64,000 bases of DNA, taken from contig NC_080672.1 in NCBI RefSeq assembly GCF_030247195.1, positions 395,515,037 through 395,579,036 of the forward strand, read 5' to 3'. Made by a program: the position numbers and the translations under genes. Source of the stretch: Topomyia yanbarensis (Eukaryota > Arthropoda > Insecta > Diptera > Culicidae). This document shows, piece after piece, positions 13,727 to 26,224 of this stretch. Under the pieces are notes generated by a model. It was given only the letters and a program-made list of their open reading frames with translations. It did no database searches and was not told where the DNA came from. Positions within the stretch are counted from its first letter, which is position 1, and each line of letters opens with the position of its first letter.

Positions 13727-14142
13727 CGTTTCGATTTCTTCTCATCAGAATCCGACACTAACTTAGTGACAGGACTAAGCTAGCGCCGAACTGACGCTAG
13801 CACTAAAAAAAAACCCTTGTCGGGGACGGGCGTAGCGTAGTTGGTAAAACGATTGCCTCGTACGCAGCTCACCTGGCTTTGATTCCCAACCCCGCACACA
13901 GGGTTAGAGATTTTTTCAAATGAAATTTCTCTAACCCGAAAAGAGGCGAATGACCCTAAGGTTAAAACCTCTATAAAACCCTTGTTTTGTTTGATGTTTC
14001 GCAAGAAAAGGAGATCTGACAAATCTGATGAGAAATAATAAAATCGAAACTTGGTTTGGCTTAGCAAACCAATGCAATATGTTCCATACTTGGTCTTGTC
14101 ATTAAGTTAGTGTCGGATTCTGAATGAGACGAAACGCAAATT
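13727..14142. repeat. Inverted-repeat element interrupted by a SINE
   Basis: The left arm (about 13727-13776, with ATCCGACACTAACTTAGTGA) is mirrored by the right arm (about 14091-14142, with TTAAGTTAGTGTCGGAT). The SINE at 13821-13974 lies in the loop. The element is probably a small foldback or MITE into which the SINE later inserted. Confidence 0.55.
13821..13974 (+). mobile_element. tRNA-derived SINE, copy 2
   Basis: The tRNA-like head (GGCGTAGCGTAGTTGGTAAA, then a degenerate B box) is followed by the family body with GGCGAATGACCCTAAGG. It is flanked by perfect 11-base duplications AAAACCCTTGT (13810-13820 and 13975-13985). The head would have served as the internal RNA polymerase III promoter. 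It is not a functional tRNA gene. Confidence 0.85.
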
Positions 14143-14175
14143 TCAGAACTAATTAGTTATGTATTTTGCGCTTTT

Positions 14176-14336
14176 TTATTTCGATTATAGAGGTTTTAAC
14201 CTTAAGGTCATTCGCCTCTTCGGGTTAGAAAAATCTCTTATGAAAAATTTCTAACCCTATGTGTGGGGTCGGGACTCAAACCCAGGTGCGCTGCGTACAA
14301 GGCAATCGATTTACCAACTACGCTACGCCCACCCCC
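14176..14336 (-). mobile_element. tRNA-derived SINE, copy 3
   Basis: This copy is of the same family, on the minus strand, 200 bases from copy 2 and facing it. The 15-base target duplication GTATTTTGCGCTTTT (14161-14175 and 14337-14351) is perfect, which points to a fairly young insertion and fixes both ends to the base. Confidence 0.9.
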
Positions 14337-14351
14337 GTATTTTGCGCTTTT

Positions 14352-17300
14352 CACGCGCAACTTTTAAGCAATTTTCTCCTTAATGGAGAAAAAATATGTT
14401 TTATCTAAATTTTTCTCCACTTAGAAGAAATATAGAATAATGGTAAAATGTTATGTACAGAAATAACCGATTGGACACGTTTGTTGAAGTCGATTTAGTG
14501 ATAATTTTAAACGTAACAAATACGCAAATTCTCAGAATATGAACTTTTTTTACAATTTTGACCAAAATTTGAACCCATTTTCTCCACTGCGCAACGGTGC
14601 AACACGGATTGGATCGAAACAGCGGCCGGCCGTAGTATGACGGGCAAAGTTGGCGAGGTGAAAAAAGTGGTTTAAAAGTGATGTTACGTAACATAGGCAG
14701 CAAATAAATGTATGTTGCTCTATGTACAGATATTGCTCGCGCTGCGTGCCCGATTGACCGAATAAATTATCGGCTGTATGCGGGGGTCACTGCACCGCGG
14801 ATGGGAATCGAGACGATCTGAATGAAGTTTGCTAAGATAACTATGATTATTATACACAATATACATAATTATAACTACTAGCAACAGTTGTGCTCATCAT
14901 CATTTTCCGTATTGATACAAAGTATGTTTATATGTTTGTCTTAAAAAGAACTGTTGTTACAAGATTCGAACATTCGACTTTGTTACACTGTTTTACGTAC
15001 CAGCATATCTTTCATAAGGCGAACTTCGCTTCTATATGCTTCGAAGAACATGATGTCTCGGATCAGAAGATGCGAAATGATTCGAGATATTTTGTCAAGT
15101 GACGAGCAGCGGTGTGCCATTCCATTCATTCCAAATTGACAGGAAGAATAGACATTCCCAGTTAACCAGGTGTCGTGTAAGGATGACCAACAAAAATTGT
15201 ATAAGCATACAATTTTTATCCGAGTCGTATAATGGTACACCGTACGAATACTCATTATACAAAATTTATCTTAACTAGTGCGTTGTGATGACTCCTTTGC
15301 GATTCTCGTATATTAGTGCAAACTAAGTAATATAATGTATAAAAATAATCGTTATTAGTGCAGTAATATGCCATAATTACGACTACATAAATGTGTGTCG
15401 GTAATAGCCAAATTAATCCAATTTCGTATGAAATGCTGGCTTGGTTCCGACTTCAATTCAACCTATAAAATAAAATATGAGTTCTGTTAAGTTTTCAAAA
15501 AAATATATAAATCGAAACTTTGTGAAAAAGGGAGTCTCAGTTATATGTTATAGCCTTCAATTTGTTCCCATACCGGCATGGTTACATCGTAGCATAAATG
15601 AAGACTTAATAATAATAGTTACAATTATGAACTTTTCTATATGTTGTTTATAAACAGCTTAAGTTAATTTCAAGACTGGACTTGGTTTTTATGTTAACAG
15701 AACAAAAAAAAATAAAAAAGCGTGGATAGTGTTCACACAATTCGAAACATGTTGAAGCTCAAAAGTATCCTGTAGTAAATTTTAAAAGAGTAAATATGAT
15801 TGATTCGGCCACTCTTTTGGTTATTTCTATAATTTGATAAATTTTGCAAACAATTTTATTATGTACGGATTCTGTTTTTGCACGCACTTTTTTGCACGGT
15901 TTTTTTTGCACGACTTTTTTTGCACGGTTTTGCAAAATAATACGATTTTTATGTATAAAATACCTATTTCGATATACAAGTTTAATGATTTGATCATCCC
16001 GTGAAAAAAAAATCCGTGCTATTTCGTGTTCAGTTTGATAAGCTAGAAACTGATAGCGGAGATTTTAATATGCAGGGATACGTAATACGTATTGTTTGGT
16101 CTGAGTAAATAACGACTGATGTTTCTTTTTACCAACCAATTAGTGATCTCTGATTGAATAGAGCTTTCAAAGAGTTAGGGACAGGCACAAGTCTTTTTTT
16201 TTTACTGAGATGGGACAAGTTGGTGCTGGACCTGTGGCCTTCGTCTGGTATGATCCATTCTCGTTGGTACGGATGTGTTCATGACTGGTTTGTGGATGAG
16301 TGGTCCTACTTACAAGTGAATTGATCACTTCACTTGGGTGGAGATATATGTGACTTCTGCTAGCTGTTGAGCTTGGATATGTTAGCTGGTTCCAAGAAGA
16401 TGTGCAGGACTGGCACCTACGAGAATGTTGATTATTTCACTTGAGCTTTGGTTCTCAGAAATCACAAATCGCTTCCTCGGTGTGATATGTTCGAGTTGAA
16501 TGCTCAGTGGTATAAATGTGCATTCGATTCGAGCAGATTGAGTCGTTTGGAGGATTGGTGGTCTCCGAGAGCAGATGCGAATAACTCTGAAGTATCCAAT
16601 AAAGGGAGATTGTATCTGTGGAACTGAAAAATATTGTCACTACTCTAGCTTATTGGTACATCATAAAAACTACCAATATCGACTATTTAGAACAGAGATT
16701 TTCAAATTCTGTTATAAGATCGAGAAGAAATATAGCACAGTTGTAGTGAATAAAGTATTTGCGAATAAGGGCCAATACTGCTGGCATCTTTTATCATATT
16801 TATTAATAGTCGATTGATCCGCTTCAGACCTAGGAGACGAAAGAAAAGAAAAGGAACAAGACAAAAGGCGGTTCTAATTCTAAATTGGTTTAGTATAGAT
16901 GTAGACGACTAAAACGCACTGACAGGAGAAAATTTTTCAGAATTAGACAAATTAGAGGACATCGCACTTTTTGAGACACACATGCACAAAACTTTATCGT
17001 TCTCCTAAAGACCGGTGTTTAATTGGCAGATAGTCGCCATTTCGTACGATTTTGCAAAGTTCGCCTCGCGGGACGGACCGATATCCACCTAGGCACAGGT
17101 TGCAGTCGTTAAAAAAACTAGATTCGCTAAGTGTAAAATAGCGAGTTTTCAGCTTTTCAGGAAAGAATTTTTCATCAAAGTGCAGTATTGGAAATTTTAA
17201 TTGCAAAGAAGGGGTCTGTCAACATTGCAAAATGGCAAATGCTGCCTCTTATCAGGAAAGAGTATTTAATTAAGTATAAGCCAATCAATAGGCCGTTGAA

Positions 17301-18540
17301 AATTGGCAATTTCTGACATTTCAATTGCGCAAGAGAGTCTATATATCAAAATGATTTTTTTTTACTTTTCATGAAAATTCTTTTAATGACAATTTTGATA
17401 TTGTTGTCCCAGAATCGAACAATGTTTCTTACCAAACTGTATATGACCGCATACTGTTCGAAAGGTCTAGTTTTCTTCGTTCAAAAAATGTTACAAAACC
17501 GAAAATCGCCTGAAAATGACAACGTAGCTAATTTTGTTGTGGCAAAGGTCCCAAAAAACGTTTTTTTGCTTCAAAATTTCGTGTGTACATTACTTTGTAT
17601 CGCATTTGCTATACTAGTTCATTTTAAAAATTTAAAATCGCTGTAGCACAGTGTACAAAAAGTTAACAAACTCTATATAGTTGAAACATTTTACCATTTT
17701 GACTATTGCTTTTCAACGGACAATAACTTCTTTTAACGAATAAAAAAACTTACATTTTTCTAAAAAAAACCTCCTCGAAAAATTAAAAAACTTCTACTGG
17801 GCACATTGACAGCCCCCTTGTGCATTTAAAATGTCCAACAGTATTCATTGTTAAATACGATAACCAAATAGCTGTTAATAAAAAAAAATTTACACGGTTT
17901 CTCGAAATAACACGGATTTTTTTTACATGGTTTTTTTTTGCACGGAACGCATCCCCAGTGCAAAAAAAGAATTTGGTGTATCTATCGAAGAAAAATGTTC
18001 ATTCAAAACAGAAAAAAATCCAATGGATTTTTTACGCCAACTTGTAAAGGTGTTTGGTAGAAGCGAAGCATTTTCTTCGATAATTTTGGTTGAAAGACCT
18101 CGAAGGATTTATACAAATTTTAATTGGATTATTATATGTACATATGGACATATATGTACATTTTCATCAGTACAAGGAAGATGTTATGATATATGAGTTA
18201 ATTACAACATATTTCGGATGTCATTAAAAGTATGTTGTGATAGGCAAGTTAGTTATCTCACGTTCGTATAGATAAAGTCGTATATCAGAATGGAATAATA
18301 ATAAGCGTTTTCCCAAGGGTCAATTAGTTTGGCCCGAACTAATCACGCCTACCAAATGGTGAAAGTGGTATGTTGCAGGCACGTAACCTGATGCTTCAGG
18401 GTTTAAGACCGAGTGAATCCTTTTGTAGGAAAAAATGCTAGAAACGTTTTAGGGTGCAAAAATTTAAAAGTAATTCTCGTTCTTAAATAAAAAAAGATGG
18501 AAGAGACGGGTCGGGAAGCTTCCTTATGGCCCGCACCCCA
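14352..18540. other. Gene-free stretch with TTTTTGCACGG-rich tracts
   Basis: No gene is supported. Tracts in which TTTTTGCACGG is repeated occur at about 15869-15945 and, in mixed orientation, at about 17880-17965. They may mark the ends of a decayed element. Open frames at 14401-14703, 16575-16817 and 17371-17646 show no domain, splice pattern or coding bias that I can recognise. Confidence 0.4.
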
Positions 18541-18930
18541 ACAATATGGGTATTTTCAGAATGGTCTTGAAGAGTAGGTGCCAGAAATTGAATGTGGACG
18601 TAATTTTGAAATCAAAGATGGCGACTTCCGGTTTAGCGAAATTCGCTGTAACCCAATCAATATGGGTATTTTCAGAATGGTCTTGAAGAGTAGGTGCCAG
18701 AAATTGATTTTGGACGTCATTTTGAAATCAAAGATGGCGACTTCCGGTTTAGCGAAATTCGCTATAACCCTATCAATATCGGTATTTTCGGAATGGTCTT
18801 GAGGAGTAGGTGCCAGAAATTGATTTTTGGCGTCATTTTAAAATCAAAGATGGCGACTTCCGGTTTAGCGAAATTCGCTGTAACCCAATCAATATGGGTA
18901 TTTTTGGAATGGTCTTGAAGAGTAAGTGCT
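18541..18930. repeat. 116-bp minisatellite, about 3.3 copies
   Basis: The phrase TGGTCTTGA recurs at exactly 116-base spacing (TCTTGA at 18565, 18681, 18797 and 18913). Each unit carries AAAGATGGCGACTTCCGGTT and GGTGCCAGAAATTGA. Copies differ at only a few positions. Because 116 is not divisible by three, the open frames running through it (18578-18918) are by-products. Confidence 0.95.
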
Positions 18931-19547
18931 TAAGTTAAATTTTCAATAGTGTAGTAATTAACATAGGTAAACAATAATTAGATTAATTATTTCTTAATCG
19001 ATTAGTGGCCAAACAAATGAAATTATTTAATAAATTACAATGTTTTTAAACCGGTTTTAATTTGAGACTAAAACAATGAACTTAGTGCATGTTCTGCAGT
19101 ATTTTATTCGATATAGGTATTTCAATGTGGACCTAAAACTGAAACAATTACATCCCTAGCACAGCGGTTTGCTTTATAATTTAAAACAGTTTTATTTTGA
19201 AATTTAAATTGGTGTACACCAGCGTTAAATTTGTTGCTTAATATAAAACACGTTTAGAACTGGATAAACTAGGGAACCATAAATTTAAGTCCAGTAACGC
19301 TTAAATTTTAAACTAAATAGAACATCTCCTCAATCTGCTGCTGTGAGAATAAGTTCTAGTTTAAAAATTTTCACAGTACCACTCCCGAACGTGTCCTTAG
19401 GTCGCTACTTGACTCGAAACTATTTTTTCCCATCTATCGAACCTGAGTGTATGTGCTGAAAACACTTTATATATTTATTTATTTAATTCATAGGACAACA
19501 CAAAGTCTTAATGAAAAAAAAAGAAATCTAATTATAAAATATTTATA
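18931..19547. other. AT-rich spacer
   Basis: I see no gene. The end near 19450-19547 is probably the 3' tail of the LINE remnant that follows on the minus strand. Confidence 0.4.
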
Positions 19548-20619
19548 TTATATTTTTTGGGCGAATTTGTGCGTCGGTTCTCCAAAAGCGAACAGAACTT
19601 TGGAGAAAGTTCGCATGCATGCTGATATCGGTTCGTTCAATCCAAACACCGTACGATGAAACCTTGATTGAGACAAGCCAATAGAGCGTAGAGGTCGTTG
19701 CGATGCGCGGAAGTTAATAAGGGAGAGAATCTTCGGAGAGTCAGCGTTGATCACCTTCGCCACAAATACTGCTTGTTGAATTTTTCTGCGTCGTTCTAAT
19801 GGGTTGAGGCCGATCAGGTGGCATCGATCAGGGTACGGTGGTAGATCCAAAGAACTCCACCAGGGAAGGTCCCGTAGAGCGAGTCGAACAAATCTTTTTT
19901 GCAGACGTTCAATTCGTAGATGCCAAACAAGCTGGCGAGGACTCCAAATCAGACTGGCATTTTCGAGTAGTGAGCGAACCAACGAACAGTGTAACCCCTT
20001 CAAGCAGTGCGGATCTTTAAAGTCCCTGCGGATTTTGGAAACAAAACCAAGTTGTCGAGTAGCTTTCGAAATTAAAGCTGTGCGCTGCAGATTGAAGGTT
20101 AGCTCAGCATCTAATAAGACAATAAGGTCGCTGACGTGATCAACTTTATTGAGTCTTTGCCCCTCGATCTGGTAGTCGTAAAGTATAGGATTGACTATGC
20201 GGTGGAAAGTTATAATCTGACAATTAACGATGTTAACAATGAGCCAATTGCTACGACACCAGCCGACGAATGTATCCAGAAGCTCTTGAAGCCGAACGCA
20301 GTCGTCGATATTGCGGACTATGAGGTACAACTTCGAGTCAGCAGCGCAAATCAGTTTGCATTCAAAACCAGGAAGCAAAGTAGCGTCGTTGAAGAATAGC
20401 ACAAACAGTAGTGGCCCCGTGTTGCTGCCCTGTGGGACCCCAAATTTGTTCGTAAACTGGCAAGAGACACAAGAGCCAAGTCTGCACACGTAGGACTCTA
20501 TCACGTATGTAAGAGCTCAGCCATTTAACAAAATTGCGCGACGCACCCAACCTGGACATTTTCTTTAGAAGTATTCGATGGTCGAATGCTGCTTTTAAGT
20601 ATATTAAAATTATATTCAA
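19548..20619 (-). pseudogene. LINE (non-LTR) reverse transcriptase remnant
   Basis: Reading on the minus strand, a first piece has LKAAFDHRILLKKM, the palm motif around the first catalytic Asp. A frameshift follows, then about 318 codons with FGVPQGSNTGPLLF, a degenerate catalytic box (AADSKLY where Y-A-D-D is expected), and a C-terminal thumb-like region with HCSLVRSLLE and RIERLQKRFVRLALR. This layout is that of Jockey/I-group LINEs of insects (family knowledge, clade uncertain). The copy is 5' truncated at the mariner fragment starting at 20630, lacks the endonuclease and ORF1, and is inactive by frameshift and by loss of the YADD residues. Confidence 0.85.
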
Positions 20620-20629
20620 AACAGTTCTA

Positions 20630-20939
20630 AAGGGCGAACACGAAATTACTGCGACACCGAAAATGTCATGCCAATTTTCTTATAATGTTTAAAATCAAAC
20701 CAAAATTTTAGGGTAGTTTTATACATATATTTACTTCAAAAATCAAAAGAAAAGGTAATCGATGGAGCCTTGAGTGTAAAATTGAACGCATTTTCGCTTG
20801 ATGCCCTCCATCAAAGTCTTTACCGTGTTATCCGGTACCAGTTTCTCAGTTTTTTCCATTTTCTTAACATGTCTTTCTCTTCTTTGACTGTCTTCTTGCT
20901 CTTCCGAAGTTCCCGCTTCATCATTGCCCAGTTCTGCTG
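20630..20939 (-). mobile_element. Truncated ITmD37E-type mariner (3' end only)
   Basis: The element starts with the terminal repeat AAGGGCGAACACGAAATTAC next to a TA. It matches the 3' end of the fuller copy at 31003-32478, including the transposase C-terminal coding segment. It breaks off at about 20939, in the segment encoding the catalytic Glu region. It lacks the Helitron-like insert found in the other copy and therefore shows that copy's empty site, near 20725-20745. Confidence 0.85.
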
Positions 20940-21340
20940 AAAAATGTCAATTGAAGGCTTTCAGCTACTTCCCAAAGCTCCACTGCGCAAACCATTGAAT
21001 CGAGACCGAAGGTGACATAAAGCTGCACTTTTCACTGATTCAGTGATGCTGGAGTCTTTACGAGCTGAGCAAGCAGCTACAGCTCACAAAAAATAGCAGC
21101 CGAAGCTAGAAAAAAATATTTAGCTAAAAAAAAAAGAAGGGCAGCCAAACGGCAGAAACATATGGAAAAGAACGAAAATTGATCGAAAAAGAGAAGAAAA
21201 AATAATCCAAAAAATTTGCCATGAAGCGCAAACGTGGTCGTCCCGCAGCTAAGCAACCACGTGAGCCAGAATGCACAACTTCTATTCCACACTCTGGCGA
21301 CGACGAGGACACCGAATAAGTTATTAGCAAGTACAAAACC
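20940..21340 (+). pseudogene. Lys/Arg-rich ORF tail, possibly from a DNA transposase
   Basis: A frame-broken reading encodes a lysine-rich charged stretch and ends with KRGRPAAKQP and a DDEDTE C terminus. Such tails follow the DDE domain in some pogo/Jerky-type transposases, but no catalytic motif remains, so this is a guess. It abuts the truncated mariner. Confidence 0.25.
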
Positions 21341-24104
21341 AGACGCAACTGCTGTAAAATACACGTTTTATCAACATTTCCCTACATGGTTTCATAATTT
21401 TTCACATAATTTGACAGTTCCTCAATTTCTTACCTGAATTGCGTCAATAAATACCATTTATTATTGGTGTTATCAATTTTTAAAATATCTGCAATATTCA
21501 TACTCTTCAAATAAAAGTAGAACTACTAATTTTCTGGGCTTGTACATCGTTTTTTTTAACCTCGAATAAAGTTAAAAAACGACGAAAAAAGCACCTTCGT
21601 CTTTATAGATGTAGCTTGAAAAATATTTAGCCAACCATAAAATCATTATTGCCAAAACATAACCTTTCCAACGAGTGCTTGTTTTTCTAAATCAGCGCAA
21701 AAATACCATCACTCGAGAAAGAAAACTGACCTACTTGACCTCACTCTACTATATATGACACTTTAAATGAAGATTTATGAATAAACTAGCATAACTTGTT
21801 GATAATTGATGTACTAAGATTGTTCAAACTGATACATGAAATATTGCTTGAAGATGTTTGCAATACCGTAAATCCAATCAGTCTAGGGGAGGGATATAAT
21901 CAACGTTGCTTATATTTGGGAACATAGCCACTTTATTTAATGGTTTGGCCCCGTTCTTCAAAATAACTAGGCAGATTTTGAATATTTGAATTGATATGGT
22001 TCCAATGATTGCTAAATCGAGCTGGAGCCCACCGTCAAGCCCAATTTAGGGTTGACTACCAAGAATTGCTATAGATTTTCTCGCCAATTTTGTTGTAAAA
22101 CTGCTCTAACATAACTCAGTCTCATCGTCCAGCAAAATCTCCAACTAACCTTCGTCTTTCTGTAGGCGCAAATCCAGTTGAGTCCGGCCGTGCTTCAGAA
22201 ATTACTACAGAATCATGTTGTCAGATGTCTTAGTGATCAAAGGCGCATCCATATATGAAACGTGTGTGCCAAGACGCCATTACCTTACATACCAACAAAC
22301 CGCTGAAAACATCGTCAATCCAGCGCACACACAAGCATTAAAACAAAATATTATTTTTGCAAACGAAAACTTTAAAGCAGCGCACACACCGTACGTAAAT
22401 TCGTACATGGTTTAACTGTGTACGATACCCCCGCTGCCAAAAGTCTATAGCGTCTAACGCTTATTGTAGCATTCAGAAACTATAGCCATGATGTTACTCG
22501 TTTAGCACAAGAGCAACAACTGATGCAAACTGGCTTGCGGCACCTCTATTTATAACTTTTCGTGTATGATTGAGCCACTAAGGTGCTTTCTATTGATGGC
22601 TCTGGCTGAATGAAATAGCTACCTCGTTGACGTAAATTTTTCCTTTGCTTAATTTTACCGATTATCAATAGACTATAGGTACTTAATTGCACAGATACTA
22701 AATTATTACCAATGTTCAAGTTAGACGTTTCTGAATCGGCTGCAGTATAAGTGATTAAAATCCATCTAGTAATAGTATGCAAACCATACGTTCTTTTACA
22801 TAGGAGATGTTTTAGATTTTAGAATGACACTTAGCCCCAGACGATGAAGTAAGACATTTTCAATGTCAAAAACAGGCAGAGACATTGGTCGATTTTTCGA
22901 AAACGACTGGAGCAATTTCGTGAATAACTCAATGTTGACCTCTAGCTTATCAGTTATTTGCTGTTTGACGGTGTAGACGATAGACTTTACGTAGCACCAT
23001 AAAAAATTCCAAAAACGTCAAATCGTCAACTGACATTACCATTTTTCGATAGAACTCGTCTATCGATTATCGTATTCAATAAATCGATGGTACTGATACT
23101 GCCCATAATCGTAAGTCAGTCCCACGTTCTATGGGATTCTCTATCCACTTGGGAGTGACTTGCGATTATAGGCAGTGTATAGCTTATTACTCATCTTGTT
23201 TAAAGCAAAGGTCTTCCAAATTTTGCGAAACAACATTTGGAAGCAATCAGCCCTCGACCATGCTTTTCCATATAAACGGGTCTCTAGGATCTGTTCTGGA
23301 TGCTCAATACACTTAATAGATAGTTTAGTTTATTTACATATTCATTTAACAAAACAAGATAATTCTTTGGCAGCAACCTGCGAAAGGTTTGTTTGACCGG
23401 TCTTTTTATAGAAATTCCAAAATGGAAACGCGGACTCCAGGTTGAGAACCACTGCTCTAGGCTATAACGACACATGATTACTAACTCGCCGAATGAGCTA
23501 CATAAATTTCTAAACATTGCAGCAGCGATGATAAGAGGGACAGCATAGAGTAGTTGGTATGTGTTATTCAAGATATCTCTGCATTGTGTAGCCAATAACG
23601 TGTAGCTGTGGGGTTCAATATTGTATTGCACAAGTATGAGGTTTGTTCAACACTAACGAATCATTTGGGAGCTTTTCGCTCACAGTTCGAGAGCAAAAAC
23701 AGATGCATTTACGCTCCCGACGAATTGTTTTCAGTGTGTACTTAACCTCACATGATCTTAGACGGACAGGATGGCCTTTAAAACCGATCCCTGCGGTGTT
23801 AAAGTACACTGGTTCCACAGGTTGTCGTTCTATCGAGACACGACTTGCAATTGTTTTTGGACCGATTGGTGATGATTATTTTCCAATCAGAATTTGACCA
23901 ATCAACATGATAGAGTGGGCTCACCTGGACAACTGATGCGAAGCAAATAAAAAATTGAGTATTTAATTCATTTCACGAAACAACCAACCAGAATTCAATC
24001 ACTATTAAAAATTAGAAAGCAAACTCGCTATAACGCTTAGAAAATCGCTTTGATACTATATCATGCAGCAAAAACCCCTAATATTCGGGTAAACAAACTA
24101 ACAG
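21341..24104. other. Mostly gene-free upstream region of the CPAP1-like gene
   Basis: I see no coding region. A tiny palindromic MITE lies at about 23098-23179. At 23438-23453 the phrase GGTTGAGAACCACTG matches, from memory, one terminus of hAT elements of the Charlie/Buster type. I could not find the opposite end. The final 150 bases are probably promoter and 5' UTR of the gene at 24105. Confidence 0.4.
23098..23179. repeat. Tiny palindromic MITE, copy 2
   Basis: ACTGCCCATAATCGTAAGTC at the left end is mirrored at the right by a GACTTGCGATTATAGGCAGT block, with a loop of about 40 bases. It has the same design as the copy at 8977-9059. Confidence 0.6.
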
Positions 24105-25134
24105 ATGTTCCATTCTCCATCCAACAGACTCCTACCGCAACTGCTCTGTGGAATAGTGTTGATCTGCGTCATATCTGCCCAGCAATACAAACCTCAAACG
24201 GCCAGCAACACCCACAGTTCGGAGGAAGACACATCAGACGCCTCGCCAGCGGCCAGCGGAAACGTGGCATATCGGGCGCGTCCATCGTACTCGGCTCAAT
24301 ACAGCAGCTCCGAAGAGGAGGAAGAAGAAGAACCTCAGCAAGTTTACAACCGGCGACAGCATCATCCTCAGCAGAACAATAAGAATAAGAAACCGCTCGG
24401 ATACTCAAGCGAGGAGCTCGAAGCCGAGGAAGAACCCGATCGGTTGTCGCTTTTGTTGGAAAAATCGGATTTCCACTGCACCGGACGGACTACCGGGTAC
24501 TACGCGGATGAAAGTCTCGCCTGTGAAGTGTTTCACTATTGCCAGGAGAACCAGAAGCACTCGTGGATTTGTCCGGAAGGATTCACCTTCCATCAGGTCC
24601 ATTTGATATGCATGCCCCCATCCAATGATAACATCTGCGAGCAGTCGTCTAAGTATCACTTCGTAAACGACTATCTGTACAAACCACTTAACATGGAAGA
24701 ACACATGACGAAGCCTAATGTGACTTTGAGGTATTAGATCTTAATGCGTCAATCATGAACCCAAGCTTATCAATTCTTTTCCCGTTTCCAGATACTCGGA
24801 ACGCTACTATCCGGAGAACTTCTACGTCGACGAACGCCACTACGATTACGAGCGTCAACAGCGTCACCATGAAGAGCGTCGTCAACCGGTGCAACAGTCA
24901 AAGCCCCAGTCCTACCATGCTCCCCAGCAACAAACCGTTCGGAAACAGCCATCGTACAACGGTCCAACGACACCTTCCTACCGGATAGTGTCCTCGCCGA
25001 GTCCAACCCATCAGACCGCATTCCGCAATCCGGAAGAAATCAACATTTCGTTGCAGCAGAGAAGGCCCGGTTATGCGCCAACTACCCAGCGCTACGAGGA
25101 CGATGAAGAGTACGGGAGTTACGAGCGGAAGTAG
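24105..25134 (+). CDS. Secreted chitin-binding protein, CPAP1-like (peritrophin-A domain)
   Basis: Two exons, 24105-24730 and 24792-25134, encode 322 residues. The 61-base intron has GT at 24731 and ends TTTCCAG at 24791, with phase 2. Residues 1-25 form a signal peptide (hydrophobic LLCGIVLICVISA). An acidic Ser/Glu-rich linker follows, with a run of seven Glu near residues 70-76. One chitin-binding type 2 domain has six cysteines at 125, 140, 146, 156, 169 and 178. The C-terminal half is Tyr-, Gln-, Arg- and His-rich. One domain plus long low-complexity flanks fits the CPAP1 cuticular proteins, which bind chitin in the extracellular cuticle (family knowledge). A GTAGGT at the end of exon 2 could act as an alternative donor. 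AATAAA lies near 25413. ACTAACAG just before the ATG could be an acceptor, so an upstream exon is possible. Confidence 0.85.
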
Positions 25135-25825
25135 GTCAGCGTTTGGTGGCCACCAGTTGGGTCTAGCGTTTAGTTCTAGGTATAGCAGTACTACCGTAGG
25201 TTTTAGGATGTACGAAGAGCAAAGTTTGAGTTCTTTTGCCATTACAGTGACACTATCACTCTATGCCTTCTGTAATCTCATTTTTCTTTGTCTGTTATCT
25301 GTTTTACTATGCTTCGCCTCGACCTCTCGGAAGCATCCCGGTTGGGATCTTTTCCGCTAAGCTGCATTCATGGGGTGAACATTTGTTAATGTGTAGTTAC
25401 TAATATGGTTGAATAAAATTTTAATTTTATTATTTATTCGTAAAATGTTGGTTTCATTCTGAGTGGGTGGGACATGTTACCGACTATCCGTGATCATGGC
25501 CAATAGCCCGATCATCTTTCACTCGAATATCAAACCTAAATCCACATTAGGTTTAAACTACTTTTCTAGTGATGACGATAGATAGTTTCAACTAAACCTA
25601 TTATGTACAACTGCATTTGTCAACACATGTCATTTGCAGAAGCAACAAATTCTCTGACGTCGGGGCGTTCGAACAAATATATGACACTGTACTGTCCCGA
25701 TATATGGAATGTTTTGAATATTGAACCGATGCATTTTTACTTATCGTCCATATTTATTTTCCGTCGATCTTTGTCAGCATTGAGTACCTATTACCGACGC
25801 CAGAGAGACGACTCCACCATCTAAA

Positions 25826-25981
25826 ACCTAAATATGGACCGGGACTAACGGCTTTACTCCCTTCCGAAGAAAGATGTGATCACAGATTTATCACCCCAGA
25901 AAATCCCAACGACCTCAACTGGGATTGAACTCAGCTCCCCTAGGGCGTAAAGCAGTCGCCTTTACCACTTAACCACCGGTG
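25826..25981 (-). mobile_element. tRNA-derived SINE, second family
   Basis: Read on the minus strand it begins CACCGGTGGTTAAGTGGTAA, a tRNA-like head with an A box. A B-box-like GAGTTCAATCCC follows, and the body ends near AAAGCCGTTAGTCCCGG. It is flanked by 9-base duplications CCATCTAAA (25817-25825 and 25982-25990). The layout resembles Feilai-type SINEs of Aedes, a family named from memory. It is not a working tRNA. Confidence 0.75.
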
Positions 25982-26224
25982 CCATCTAAACAGACGTATT
26001 TGAACAGTTTAGTCGGGAATGAATCTCAGCACGGTACACAACAAACTAATAAATAATAGCACTGACAATCGTAGCCATGACTCAGTACCTACTGTGCATC
26101 ATTGTATATCCGCAACCGGTTAAACCCGTGCTCATATATGTAGGTAAGCGAAAAAGTCGGCTCACGTAAAATCTCGTGATCTTTCGTTGTGAATGGAGCT
26201 CTATCTTGAACAAAGGTTCGGAAA

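Noticed and set aside
13821..14336. tRNA-like sequences with A and B boxes
   Set aside because: They are heads of SINEs with target duplications and a shared non-tRNA body, and the tRNA cloverleaf is not complete. They are not tRNA genes.
18578..18918. Two 74-codon frames that look like paralogues
   Set aside because: They are successive units of the 116-base minisatellite, whose length is not a multiple of three.
23438..23453. A complete hAT element based on the terminus GGTTGAGAACCACTG
   Set aside because: No matching opposite end or 8-base duplication could be found, so only a remnant end is noted.
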